Shown here: one piece after another, positions 24,101 to 34,581 of the stretch
How positions within the stretch are numbered: the first letter of the stretch is position 1
How the letters are laid out: every line of letters starts with the position of its first letter
Assembly (NCBI GenBank): GCA_004794655.1
Contig: SMMW01000521.1
Coordinates: forward strand, 2,451,001-2,515,000
Direction of reading: 5' to 3'
DNA from: Marisa cornuarietis
Lineage: Eukaryota; Mollusca; Gastropoda; Architaenioglossa; Ampullariidae
Length of the DNA stretch: 64,000 nucleotides
The notes under the pieces: generated by a model
What the model saw: only the letters and a program-made list of their open reading frames with translations
What the model was told of the DNA's origin: nothing
Database searches by the model: none
Made by a program: the position numbers and the translations under genes

Positions 24101-27100
24101 ATCGAATTTGGGAAATCCACCTGCACAGATTGGATGGGCGGAAACAAACAATGAACACTTTGCTATTAAAGGTATAACGCGTGAGAAAAATGGTATCGTG
24201 GCTACTTGTCGTCTGACATGGGGGACCATCAACTATACAACTCCCTACGTCGTTGAAATAGCGTGTAAGTCGCGTTTTACTATTTAAGTAGCTAATTTAA
24301 CATTTCTTTTATCATACCAGAATGGGTTATTAATACACCAAGGTGTAGCAAAAGAGGCACCTCTCAATTGTATTTAACATCTTTGTACCTTTTTTCTCTT
24401 TTTCGGTCACATATTTCTGTATTTGCACCTTCATTAAGTATGCTATTTTTAAATATAACATTTTTTTTATTTTGCCCTTTCTTCTTCTTTCTCCACTGTT
24501 GCTGATGTTGATCTTTTTCTTATCTAATACAATGCGTGTATAAAACCAGATTGTATTGTTTTAAATGGTTAATGAACAGATGGGCCCTCAGAAACTTACA
24601 TCAATAGAGAAGAGCCATCGGAGGATAAGACCACGACTGTATTAATTTGTACGGCAAGTGATGTCTATCCTTCCGCCTTGTTTCGGTGGAACATCTCGTG
24701 TGACAATGAGACTCACAGTGAAAATATCAGCAGGTGCACGGTCTCTACAGCGCGTATAGAGGACGAGATGGCAGTCGAGTGCAGGGCGAGCAACCAGATC
24801 TTTGTAGACGTGTCCTCCAGCAGTACATACGTTTTCAAACTCGAACGTAAGCATGAGGACAATAATGATAATTTTGCCAAAAATTAGAAAAGTTAACAAT
24901 ATAATGGACACTTTATAAGGCAGCGTACCCAGTAATATCATTCATATTTAAGAACAGCAAGATTGGAAAATGATTATCGCGGTAAAAGCTTGATTAGTCA
25001 ACTTGTTCATCAACGTTTGTTTGTCTTGGGATCTTTATAGAGAATCCTCTCCAGTGGGGAATAATAGCAGGCATTGCAGCAGCTGTTATTATTCTCGCTA
25101 TCATTGCAGCTGTTGTCGTTGTTTACATCAAACGACGGAAAGGTGAGCAACATTTTTCTACCACCGATGTCCATTCTTAAACAACCTTTTGAGTTTTGCT
25201 TCTTAGAGCATACAAACTTATTTGTTTGTAATATTTTGTCACTAATTTATATTTCGATAAAGTTTATGTGATGTCTAGTGTATTGGTGTCCTAACCCATT
25301 GCGTGTCCACATGAGTTTTATACCCGCATGAAATACCCGTACCCGTACTTTTCAAAGGTGTGACATGGATACTTGAGAGTTGTAGAAGGTAAAACATAGA
25401 AAATGATGAAATGGGTCCCACCCCCACAAGCCGTTAGTCCCGACTAGAGTGAAGTCTTAACTTCACACCAGATGTAAGGTAATCGGACATTCATCATCTT
25501 ATAGAATTTGATCTTTTCTTTACACCGGGCGGTCCACAGCGCAACACTAAGCGCCTGTCACCTATACAGCGAGAGTTGGCTTTCCTGGGTTCAGCTCTCG
25601 TCTCTGGCATGCTTTTTTATATGTGGCATCTGTTCACAGGACTGGCTGCTCTGTCATGATGTAACCTTGAATGTTAGGTCGACGTAAAACACCGATTAAC
25701 CTCCCCCCTCCACCTCTCTTCACCCACACCAATTTCAAATACATGTATGAAAAAAGCCAGCACAATACGGTTTACGCATTAAGCTTCTTTAAGAAACATT
25801 GTCGATTTAAGAAAGCGTTTTTGTTTTTTGTTTGACATTGTAATAGTTGTTTTTTTTTTGTTTTATTTCGTTGTACTTTTTCATTTTATTATATTAATCC
25901 CATATTTGGATTGCATCTCTTATCCGGACGAACGGTAATCAGGTGAGTGTTGTTTCTTTTTTAACTTTACTAAACTCTACTTTTAAGTCCTCCTACCTAC
26001 TTTGCTGTGACTGGCCAATTATCGATGGATATTTTACTGGATGCCTCACAAGAACTACTGTACAGAGCCAGCATTAGAGACACTTTTCATTCAATGTTAC
26101 AATTATTTGAGTTAATCAGATATTAATCTTCCTAAAATAGATTAGAATGTCGTCTGTTTTTCTATACTGTGGCTCACATCATGTCACTTTAGATAGCAAC
26201 CTAATCTACAAAGACTCGAGTGTAGAGTGAGTAAAATTGTAAGCCACTCAAGTGATAAGTGAAAGAAAATTATTTAATTAAAATTGTCCAGAATTATTAC
26301 GTTCAGTGGCAGAGATGTTGTTACTGGGGCTCATACATTAAAACACTCAACTTATTGTCAAATCTCTATGCAGATGTCAACAAAAACATGACACAAACCC
26401 AAACTGTACACTTTACTGCTCCATCTGGAGACATATACACCATTGCCGGCAATGCATTGTCTGTTGATGACGGACAAGATGAGTACGTCACAGTTCGTGA
26501 TACGACAAACGGTAAGTCTAAGTTTTACCTGCTGCTTTTTTCTGGAAGAGAAAGAATACATAAACAGATTTTTCGTATTTTAATTTTCTACCTTATAATA
26601 CGTTATCTATTTTATACATAGTTTATTGAAGGAGTGTAAATGTGAGAACTGTGTAGCAAAGGACTGTTTAGACGGCTAAGAGTAGATGTAAGCTAGTTTG
26701 TGTTCGATATCCCTGGGGCATAGAGAACGACATCCAAGGTAAGTAATGTTTTATCACTACTATCCTAAACTTATGAAAAACAGTACTTCTATTACATTAA
26801 CCAAAATACGTATTACAGAGCAAAATCAGTGAGGTTTACATTTCAGCTTTGGTAAATGCCGTTGTCGATATAAGACTGTTGGGTTTTTACCATTCCAGAA
26901 GTCAATCAGTGTCCTTTAGATTCTCTAAAGGGATAAGAATTTTTTTCTCTATTTTGGGCATTCCGAAAGTCCCTCGTTTGGTCAGTTGTATTTGTGATAC
27001 TTTACCACTCTCCTTTACCGTAATCTATTGTCAGCTTTTTTACTCCTTTTGTCTTGAGAACATGAATCGGGAAAGTAGAACTTTTTTCTTTTAAGCTACT

Positions 27101-28948
27101 TTTTTTTACTTAACTCACTATTACTGTGCTTAAATTAGTCACTTAATGAATAGTGTACGGCTAGTATCATTTGTGCGGAGGTCTTTTTTCCGCAACATGA
27201 AATCAAACGCAAAGAAAATCGTATGAAGTCAGGGACTTTTGTTAAGTATGATCGCTCTATGCGCCTAAGTCACTTTAATCACATATTTGACAAATCTCTT
27301 TGCAGTCGACAACATTCCTAAGGTACAGTCTCCCGTTGAACGCTTTGCTGCGCCATCTGGAGACCTGTACACCATCGCTGGTCCAGCAACAGCTGTAGAA
27401 AAAAAGCAAGTTACGATGCAAGAAGCCAATAAGAACAGAGCATATGTACCGCAGTGCACGCCGTGTCATCAGGCTAAAAATACCGCTCACCAGAAAAACG
27501 AAGAAAGGAAACAAGAGAACTTGGCAAAAAAGCCCAAGCCAAAACAATCAGGCAAGAAGAAACCTCAGCATCTGTCAGGTAAAGCATAACGTAATATAGC
27601 AGTTCACATATATTGAATGCTAATAAATGTATGACAAATAAATGAAATACAATAGTGAATTGCTGTAAGAATCGCAAGGAAATTAAAAGGCAAGAAAACG
27701 ACTCGTTTAAGAATGTGAATGACATGGCTGTCAACTCTCTGTGCAGTCGACAACAAGCTCGAGACACATACACCCGCTCTACACTTGACTGCACCATCTG
27801 GAGATCTCTACACCATCGTTCGTCCACCGACTGGATGCAGAAATAAACAAGTCACCGTACAGAAAGCAGGTAAGACCACAAAATATGCAGCAAGGGATAA
27901 CAAAGGCAATAAGAAACTTAAAGATCTGTCAGGGAAGAATTAATTGATGTACTAGCTAAAATGTCGTCTTCTAATGTAATAGGTGTATAATAAGCAAGTA
28001 AAATTAAAATTTTCCTGCAGAAAGTAACATAAAAAAGAGTCCAAGGCAAGAAATTACTCGTTTTTAATCTGTTACTAAAATTAGAATTCTTCGGCATATT
28101 AATTAAGCTCTAAGATGTTAATCACAATAAATTGATTGCACAAGTTGTATGAACCTCCAAGTTATTTGGTTGAACTGAATTGAAAGAGATCTAGGTAAAG
28201 GCGAAATGAAAACATTGGTTTAATACAATTGAAAGGAGAAGCTTAAGATGAAAAAACTCACTTTTCTTCTTCATCAGCGATTGGCAAACAAGCAGTAAAC
28301 TAGATTTCTAAGCATCGCTGTTCTTTACATGAATGGAAATAATTTACAAACGCAGTTCATTCTCTTTTTGAGCATTTGAATTAAGCTAAGGTTTCGTCAT
28401 GCATAATGAGAGTGTACATAAAGTAGTATTATTGGGAAACCGTACTAAGTAAAAGCATCCTCTTTTCGTTTTCTAAATTCCAGTCCATGCCTACCAGAAT
28501 GTCACTGCAGTCCCGACGGACTCTGGACTGGGTGTGTATCATATTGTTCCATGGGCTGCTGCACCCCAAGCAGCGGGCTCTGATGCAGGGGTGAGATTTG
28601 TTTAGGAGCCACACACTAAAAATAAACTGACGACGTTTATTTAACTTTTTCTTAAAAATTCAGAAGACGTACAAACGTATAACTTTTTATACACAGAAAA
28701 AATTATGTATTTATCTTACGTGTTAATTGTGATTATTATGTCGACATTGCTAATTGTTGATTAAGCAGATGCGAGATAAATAAGTTTATACTTCATTTGA
28801 TTAGTTTACATTAAAGTCACACATATTTCAACAGGTACTTGATACATCAGTAATTTCAGAAGAAGAATACAATGTCCTACGGTTCCAAGAGAATCGCACT
28901 ACACAAGAAGACCATGCTGTTACATACAGCCACCTTGACTTCAAATAA
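18107..28948 (+). CDS. Receptor B: intact multi-Ig receptor with ITIM tail
   Basis: Exons: 18107-18167 signal peptide; 18713-19030 Ig1; 19792-19919 plus 20163-20376 split Ig4-type; 20515-20763 Ig5-type; 21714-21841 plus 22357-22534 split Ig6-type; 24025-24264 Ig7-type; 24580-24846 Ig8; 25041-25142 transmembrane; 26374-26511, 27306-27578, 27747-27869, 28484-28590 and 28835-28948 tail. The sum is 2640 nt, 879 aa, with no internal stop, the only fully open member of the cluster. Pair 2-3 of gene D is missing. The tail has three APSGDxYTI modules, DEYVTV, AYQNV, EEYNVL and the C-terminal ITIM VTYSHLDFK. By analogy with ITIM receptors it should recruit SH2 phosphatases and inhibit signalling; the ligand is unknown. 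A tRNA-derived SINE sits in the intron after the membrane exon. Confidence 0.75.
18713..19030 (+). CDS. Gene B Ig domain 1
   Basis: 106 codons after a TTTTTTTGCAG acceptor. Cys in INDCSS, SFTCG and FLHCS, Trp in LDWSFS, and YESTLYIKNVSRQ before the last Cys; two extra Cys lie in GSCSNLSC. Confidence 0.75.
19792..20376 (+). CDS. Gene B split Ig-like domain, Ig4 type (two exons)
   Basis: Exons 19792-19919 (SIVPTSCSVDLSRWKV, CTIQW, CRWRFSYQ) and 20163-20376 (RRQCSFDQIMPY, YSYTISVSSH). LSRW and FSYQ group it with D Ig4. Confidence 0.7.
20515..20763 (+). CDS. Gene B single-exon Ig domain, Ig5 type
   Basis: 83 codons: ARYTCPG, ITCKCSSLYEGNPPAVFVW, YTCRLTWG. Closest to C 41557-41805 and D 51435-51683. 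Confidence 0.75.
21714..22534 (+). CDS. Gene B split Ig-like domain, Ig6 type (two exons)
   Basis: Exons 21714-21841 (SIVPNSCSVELSGW, CLIKW, CEWRTNDK) and 22357-22534 (VNCSFVHQMPVDNANYTYS). The internal intron is phase 0. Confidence 0.7.
24025..24264 (+). CDS. Gene B single-exon Ig domain, Ig7 type
   Basis: 80 codons: EKPDAPKHNC, CTCFSSNLGNPPAQIGW, ATCRLTWG. Confidence 0.75.
24580..24846 (+). CDS. Gene B membrane-proximal Ig8, the only intact copy
   Basis: 89 codons, phase 1 to 1, fully open: GPSETYI, VLICTASDVYPSALFRW, ISRCTV, VECRASNQIF. The C-x(n)-YPSALFRW and ECRASN signatures resemble a C1/C2-type Ig domain next to a membrane. Confidence 0.75.
25041..25142 (+). CDS. Gene B transmembrane exon
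   Basis: 34 codons: NPLQW, hydrophobic GIIAGIAAAVIILAIIAAVV, then YIKRRKG. Confidence 0.8.
25515..25705 (+). mobile_element. tRNA-derived SINE
   Basis: An A-box-like GCGCAACACTAAGCGCCTGT is followed about 45 nt later by a B-box-like GGTTCAGCTCTC and then a conserved-looking 3' body ending near GTAAAACACC. The spacing fits an RNA polymerase III promoter of a SINE. It lies in the intron after gene B's transmembrane exon. Confidence 0.6.
26374..27869 (+). CDS. Gene B cytoplasmic exons 1-3 (YTIAG modules)
   Basis: Exon 26374-26511 has TAPSGDIYTIAGN and DEYVTVRD; exon 27306-27578 has AAPSGDLYTIAGP and a lysine-rich end with QHLSG; exon 27747-27869 has TAPSGDLYTIVRP. The third exon's ancestral donor after DLSG is mutated from GT to GG, but a perfect GCAG|GTAAGA donor upstream (27870) restores phase 1. 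If that site is not used, the frame stops at TAA after LSGKN (27940-27942). Confidence 0.65.
28484..28948 (+). CDS. Gene B distal tail exons with ITIM
   Basis: Exon 28484-28590 has AYQNV (a pY-x-N, Grb2-type SH2 consensus) and GVYHIVPW; exon 28835-28948 has EEYNVL and ends HAVTYSHLDFK then TAA. VTYSHL satisfies V-x-Y-x-x-L exactly. Confidence 0.75.
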
Positions 28949-29451
28949 GAGCATTCCCGCCTACTCTGCAAAAAAGCATCTTTAATATCTAGTTTTAAAA
29001 GTTTCTTTTTTAAATTCAGAGCTATTCAAATTGTTGAATTTTCTAACCTTTACACACAGCCCTGTATTGTTTCTTATTGCTGTTCTAGACAAGTGACAGT
29101 GTCGATATTTCCAGGTGATGTGATTGTTAAACACGAGACTTGTCATTACAAGAGTTTCCGCTGTTATCTCGGCTTTTAAATGTAATAAAAAACAATCAAA
29201 ACGTGTTAAAAAGGAATTCATCAACAAAGAGTATTAAAGAAACAAGAAGAAAGGCACAGACGCTTGAAAAATAGTAAAAACTAAACAATCACTGAGCAGA
29301 GGGAATCTCTCTCTGTTACACTTGTACTTTTGTGATTATCAGGACACTGCAGAATATAATAAAACAAAATAAGTGTTTTAACTATGTTGACTAATACATG
29401 TCAAGTAATAAACAGTAATGTACAAAAAAACTTTTCACATCCTCGGGATGT
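28949..29451 (+). other. Gene B 3' untranslated region
   Basis: AT-rich sequence after the stop; an AATAAA is at 29184-29189. The part 29040-29240 recurs downstream of gene A. The LINE has inserted just past it. Confidence 0.5.
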
Positions 29452-29613
29452 TCAAGGCCAAGAGTTAGTTAGTTAGTTGTTGTTTTATGCCAAGTCAGCA
29501 ACTATGGCTATCTCATGGCAAAAACAATGTACATGACTATTCAAAGGTTGATATAAAGTAATTGTACAAGTCTATAGATTTCTCTTTTCTTATTTTTACA
29601 AAATAACAGTTTT

Positions 29614-30125
29614 TTAAGAGATATACAGTTTAACAGAAACGTTCCAATCTGAGGCAAATGTTGTATGGACCACAAGTGGTTGCTGAAGGGCCTTTTTTGC
29701 TGCCTCATCAGCTTTAGTGTTTCCTGGAATATTTGCATGGCCAGGAACCCAAATAAAGATAATGTCAAAATTGTTATTCTGTAGTAATGATAGAAGTTCA
29801 AAGAATTTAACCAGTAGTGGGTGATCTAAACATTGAGAGTGAAGTGCAAGTAGGGATGACAAAGAGTCTGAAATAACTAAGAAGTTTTTCTCTTTAGATG
29901 TATGGATATCCTGCAGCGCAAGTAGAAGGGCTTTTAACTCTGCAGAAAAAATGGAGCTATGACCTTCCAAGCGAGCTGTCAGCGGTGGTGTTGAAATGTC
30001 CATCGGCACTGCTGCAGCTGCTACAGTTTCTTTTTCAGTATTTTTGGATCCATCAGTGTATATGTGACAAAAGTCAGGATAGTCTGTGATTATTTCTCTG
30101 AAAAGCTGCTGATAGACTATGTCAG
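29614..30125 (-). pseudogene. LINE RNase H domain
   Basis: Motifs in order: IYTDGSK, FSAELKALLLAL, VISDSLSSL and WVPGHANIPGNTKADEAA, i.e. the D-E-D-H/D set of a retroelement RNase H. It is one frame away from the RT frame; the break is near an 8- to 9-T run at about 30139. Confidence 0.8.
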
Positions 30126-32507
30126 GGGTTTCACCTTTTTTTTGTTAGAGAGGTCAAAACGAATTTCAGGTGTTGGAAGTAGCCATGGTGGTGTTCTAGT
30201 CAGTGTAATTGGTGCTGTTTTTTGGGGATCCATTCCCAATTTCTGAAGATGGGGATAAGCTCGTATGGGTAAAGGTTTTTGTTCATGTTCACGTGCCCTG
30301 TATTTCTCCAGAAACTGAACGGAGAAAACTGAGTGGAAAGCAGGGTTTTGGGGCAACCCTCGAAGTTTCGAGACATAGGACAACATTAGTCTTAGTCGGC
30401 GTAACTCTAGAGGGGGTTCACCTGCCTCTGCATATAGACTGTGTATTGGAGTAGTTCTGAAAACTCCAAGACAAATTCTCAGGCCGTGATGGTGTACAGT
30501 GTCTAGCCTTTTTAGGTATGATGTCCTGGCTGATCCATAGACTATGCATCCATAATCCAATTTTGAACGCACTAGGGAACGATACAAACGGAGTAAAGTG
30601 ATTTGGTCTGCACCCCAGTTTGTGTTACTTATCACTCTCAAGATATCTAGAGCCTTCAGGCAAGAAGCCTGAAGATGACGAATGTGGTTCTGAAAAGAGA
30701 GTTTACGATCAAAAATAACACCCAAGAAATGGACCTCTTCCACTACTTTGAGTGCTGTTCCATTTACATGAATAGAAGGTTCAGGAAAAGGACCTCTTAG
30801 TTTTGTAAAGTGAATGCACACAGATTTTGAGGGAGAAAATTTGAAACCGTTTTCTAATACCCATTTTGAGATGTGGTTTACACATAACTGTAATTGTCTC
30901 TCCAGATCAGGTAGAAGCTTTCCTCGTATACAAAGTGCAAAATCATCTACATATAGCGAGGCAGCCATATTTGTGGGAATAGACTTCAGGTTGCCATCTA
31001 TTTTAATACAGAACAATATAGGTGACAGGATACTTCCTTGAGGGACTCCCACCTGTTGTTCATGGGTGTCTGAAAAGGTATTTTGTATACGGACTCTAAA
31101 CACACGACATGTTAGAAAGTTTTTGATGAAAATTGGTAGTCGGCCTCGAAAGCCTAGAGAAAATAGATCCAACAAAATACCTTGCCTCCACACTGTGTCA
31201 TAGGCTCTTTCTAGGTCAAAGAATACTCCTATGACATGCTCTTTTTTAATAAAGGCGTCCCTTAAAAACGTTTCAAATCTAACCATTTGATCTGTAGTAC
31301 TACAATTTTTCCGAAAACCACACTGAATGCTGGAAAGAAGATTCTGGGACTCTAACACCCAAATCAATCGTGAATTTACCATCTTTTCTAGTACCTTACA
31401 GAAACAGTTTGTTAAAGCAATTGGACGATAACTGTTTGGATCTGAGGAATCTTTTCCTGGTTTTGGTATAGGAACTATTATAGCCTCATGCCAAGCGGAA
31501 GGAAGGTTTCCTGTATTCCAAATATGGTTGAAAATCTGCAATAATGTCCTCAAAGATGATTCTGGGAGTTTGGTTATGATTTGGTATGAGATACTGTCTG
31601 GTCCTGGGGCCGAGTGGGAGCACTTTGAGAGTGCTTGTTTAAGTTCAGACATAGAGAAATTGGTGTTGTAGGATTCCAAGTTGTCTGATTGATAGTTACA
31701 TTTTGTGAGTTCTTTGCCTGCCTTCACTTTCTGAAAAGCTGTGGAATATTGTGAAGCCGATGTTGTCATTTCAAAAGTGGAGCCCAGTTGGTTTGCAATT
31801 TCTCGATGATCAGTAAGCAAATTTTGTTCGGCTCTCAGGTGTCCAACTGCTCTATTGATATTTTTTCCTTTTAGTTTTTTGATAGCTGACCATACCTGTC
31901 GGGATGGAGTACGGTTTGTCAGTGAGGAAACAAAATGTTGCCAAGAGAGCCTTCTTTGTTGTTTACAGATGTCACGGGCCTGTGCTCGAAGGCGTTTGAA
32001 GTGTAGAACATTTTCGGGGGTGGGAGATCGAAAAACTGTTCTCTGTGCCTTTTTCCTATTTTGTATTGCCTTTCGGCAATCCTCATTAAACCAGGGAACT
32101 TTGGGGAGCCTCCTGTGGTGGCTGTAACGAGAGATGCTTTTGTTCATGATCTCCAGTAGTGTTAAGGAGAAACTTTCCATTGGGTGACTTGTAGAGGTTG
32201 TGGAGTCTTTGTTATTTGAGACCTCATCTACAGGTGAGATAAATAGTTCTGTGGGAGACAGCATTGACTCACAGAGTGTTTTAAAAGAGTTCCAATTTGC
32301 CCGTGCTAAATTCCAGTGGTCTTCCTGTGTAACTTTATTGGTTGAGATAGAGGAAAGGATGATAGGGTAGTGGTCACTTCCACAAAGATCATCCCATACA
32401 TGCCAGTTGAAGTCAACTGTGAGTGTGGGATCACATACTGAAAGGTCTATTGCAGTTGTAGATGCATTATGGGGTCGATAAAAAGTTGGACTACCATCAT
32501 TCATCAC
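30117..32507 (-). pseudogene. LINE endonuclease end, reverse transcriptase and connection
   Basis: A 796-codon open stretch. The first part has STTAIDLSV and GSDHYPI, the C-terminal end of the APE endonuclease. The RT follows with PGPDSISY, GVFFDLERAYDTVW, GVPQGSILSPILF and the catalytic SLYVDDFAL. After RT come the thumb and a region shared by I/Jockey elements. It lost its frame to RNase H by a small indel. Confidence 0.85.
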
Positions 32508-32989
32508 ACATAAGTCAATATCATTAAAAAGCCTGATAAAAGTTCACCACGTGAGTCACTGACATCCCCACCCCACAGGGGATGATGTCCATTAAAATCC
32601 CCCAAAAGGAGTACAGGGGAAGGAAGCTGTTGAAGAAGATCCTCCAGGTGTTGACGAGAAACGCTAATTGAAGGGGGGAGATATACACTACATACTGTGA
32701 TGGTTTTCTTGAGGGATACTCTGGCTGCCACAGCTTGTAATGGGGTGGAAAGGGGGATGGGGCTGAAAAGAATATCTGAGTGAAGTAAAAGAGCTACTCC
32801 ACCAGCGTGGGAAACACTTTCGGATGCCTTTCGGAGTATCTGAAAACCTTTGCAGGTAAAAATATCTGTGTCCTGCAAAAAGGTCTCTTGGAGGGCAATC
32901 ACTTTAGTATCTGTTTGATGCAAAACAACTTTCAGTTCTTCAAAATTTGCCCTAATTCCTCGGCAGTTCCACTGTAACAGATTTGTCAT
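32504..32989 (-). pseudogene. LINE AP-endonuclease N-terminal part
   Basis: MTNLLQWNCRGIRAN, then LQETFL, VCSVYLPP and LLGDFNGHHPLWG, the successive APE motifs. The frame shifts near 32520 into the larger RT frame. Confidence 0.85.
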
Positions 32990-32996
32990 TTATAAA

Positions 32997-34360
32997 TTAA
33001 GTATGAGATGACGACCTGGAATGTCGTGTACAGGATGTGTTTGTGCGACCTGGAGGTGAGGGTGAAGGAACCCTTCGTTCCTCCATGTCCATCAAGCTAT
33101 CTGAAAGGGATGCAAACCTATTTGAAGTAGGTGATGGAGGGTGTCGTCGTGTGCGGGTGCTGAATATTTTTGACCCGGAGGGCCGGGAGGTTTGTGAGCG
33201 TTTACGAGGGGCCTTTTGGGGAGTGGCGGTAATTTTGGTTTGGGACTTTGTTGGTGCAGTTTTTTTATGAGTACGTGTTGTTGATCTGGTTGAGGTGTAT
33301 GCTGGAATTGGTTGAGGTGTGGAAGGTTTGGGCTGCTGCGTTTGTTCTGTATGTGGGGGTGGCATGAGTGTGTGTGTGGGTTTGGGGGTTTCTGTGTGTA
33401 TCCATGTGATGTCTGTCTGGCATGATGTAGATTTTACCGAGTACCGGGAAACCACCCCTGCAAAAGAGGGGTTTCCGGCTGTTTGTGTGGAGACTTGAAG
33501 GTTTCCCAACACACGGCGACGTGCCTCTGGGTACGATATACCCTGCTCTGATTTTAGCCGCTGGATTTTATCTTCCTCTTTCCAACGAGGACAGTCTCGG
33601 GAGAAGGCTGGGTGACATCCAGCACAATTTGCACATTTGATTGTTCCCTGACAATCATTTGGGGAGTGAGATTCACTGCACTTTACACAGCGTGCTTCTG
33701 ATCTACATGCAGATGATCCATGTCCATATCTTTGACACTTGAAACAACGTAAAGGTGAGGGGATAAACAGTGCCACCTTCACCCGAAGATAGCCAATGTT
33801 AATGGATGGTGGAAGGTTTGGAAAACAGAAGGTGAGGAAATATGTATTTGTGGGAATCAACTTTCCATCTTTCTTTAAGGGTGACCCTATGTACATGGGT
33901 TACACCCTGCTGAGACAATTCAGTACGTATGTCTACTTCTGACAATCCAGCAAGGTCTCTACACCTGATTACTCCTCTGGAGGAGTTTAGAGTTTTATGA
34001 GGTGTCACTTAGAGTTTTATGAGGTGTCACTTTTAAGGGGCGGTCCACAAATTGTTTTCCGTCCCATTTTCTTAGAGCTTCTGATGCTTTTTTATTTTTG
34101 CAATGGACTAGGAGATGTCCAGATCTTAGCTGCTTTACTGAAGAAAAGTTAGAAGATATGTTTTGTAAACCTTTCTGTACGGCAAAGGGGGACAGTCCCG
34201 AGATGGGTCTCTCTGGATCCCCACTTTCCACAATCAAATAACGTGGCCATGCCTCCTCTACAAACTTTACCAAATCATCTCGTGCCTCCTCCTCACTGTC
34301 TGAGGAGTTATCATCAAAGGGTCGAGAGCGTTTTCCAGGATGTGAAAATTTTTTAGCCAT
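32997..34360 (-). pseudogene. LINE ORF1 (zinc-knuckle protein), broken
   Basis: Starts MAKKFSHPGKRSRPF at 34360. Frames break near 34008, where a 22-bp segment is tandemly duplicated, and again near 33890. The middle has CFKCQRYGHGSSAC and CVKCSESH zinc knuckles; the end is Pro/Thr/Arg-rich. Typical nucleic-acid-binding ORF1 of I/Jockey elements. Confidence 0.8.
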
Positions 34361-34581
34361 GAGAAAAGATGAAGGTTCATTTCTCCTGATCCCCACCCAC
34401 CACAGAGTCCAACTAGGGGATGCAGCCGAGCGGTACCACATGGGTATATCCAGCAGGGCTGCACCAGGGCTACAGGAGAAGTATACTCTGACCCACAAGG
34501 ATGTGAAACAGATTGACCCAGGCCGCATCCTTCTAGGGCATTGCACGACCAGCCGATTGATTGATTGATCAAGGCCAAGAG

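Larger units (their letters stand above)
29465..34568 (-). mobile_element. Full-length, decayed non-LTR retrotransposon (I/Jockey-like group)
   Basis: The element reads right to left: about 200 nt of 5' leader, ORF1 with zinc knuckles, APE endonuclease, reverse transcriptase and RNase H, then a short 3' tail of CTAA repeats at 29465-29478. It is flanked by 13-bp direct repeats TCAAGGCCAAGAG at 29452-29464 and 34569-34581, the target-site duplication. RNase H after RT points to the I-group clades; the exact clade is not decided. Several frameshifts and a 22-bp internal duplication show it cannot now code for intact proteins. It separates genes B and C. Confidence 0.85.

Noticed and set aside
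25850..25950. Possible extra exon ending AATCAG|GTGAGT in gene B, with a counterpart near 56580 in D
   Set aside because: A good donor is shared, but there is no acceptor or common reading frame before it.
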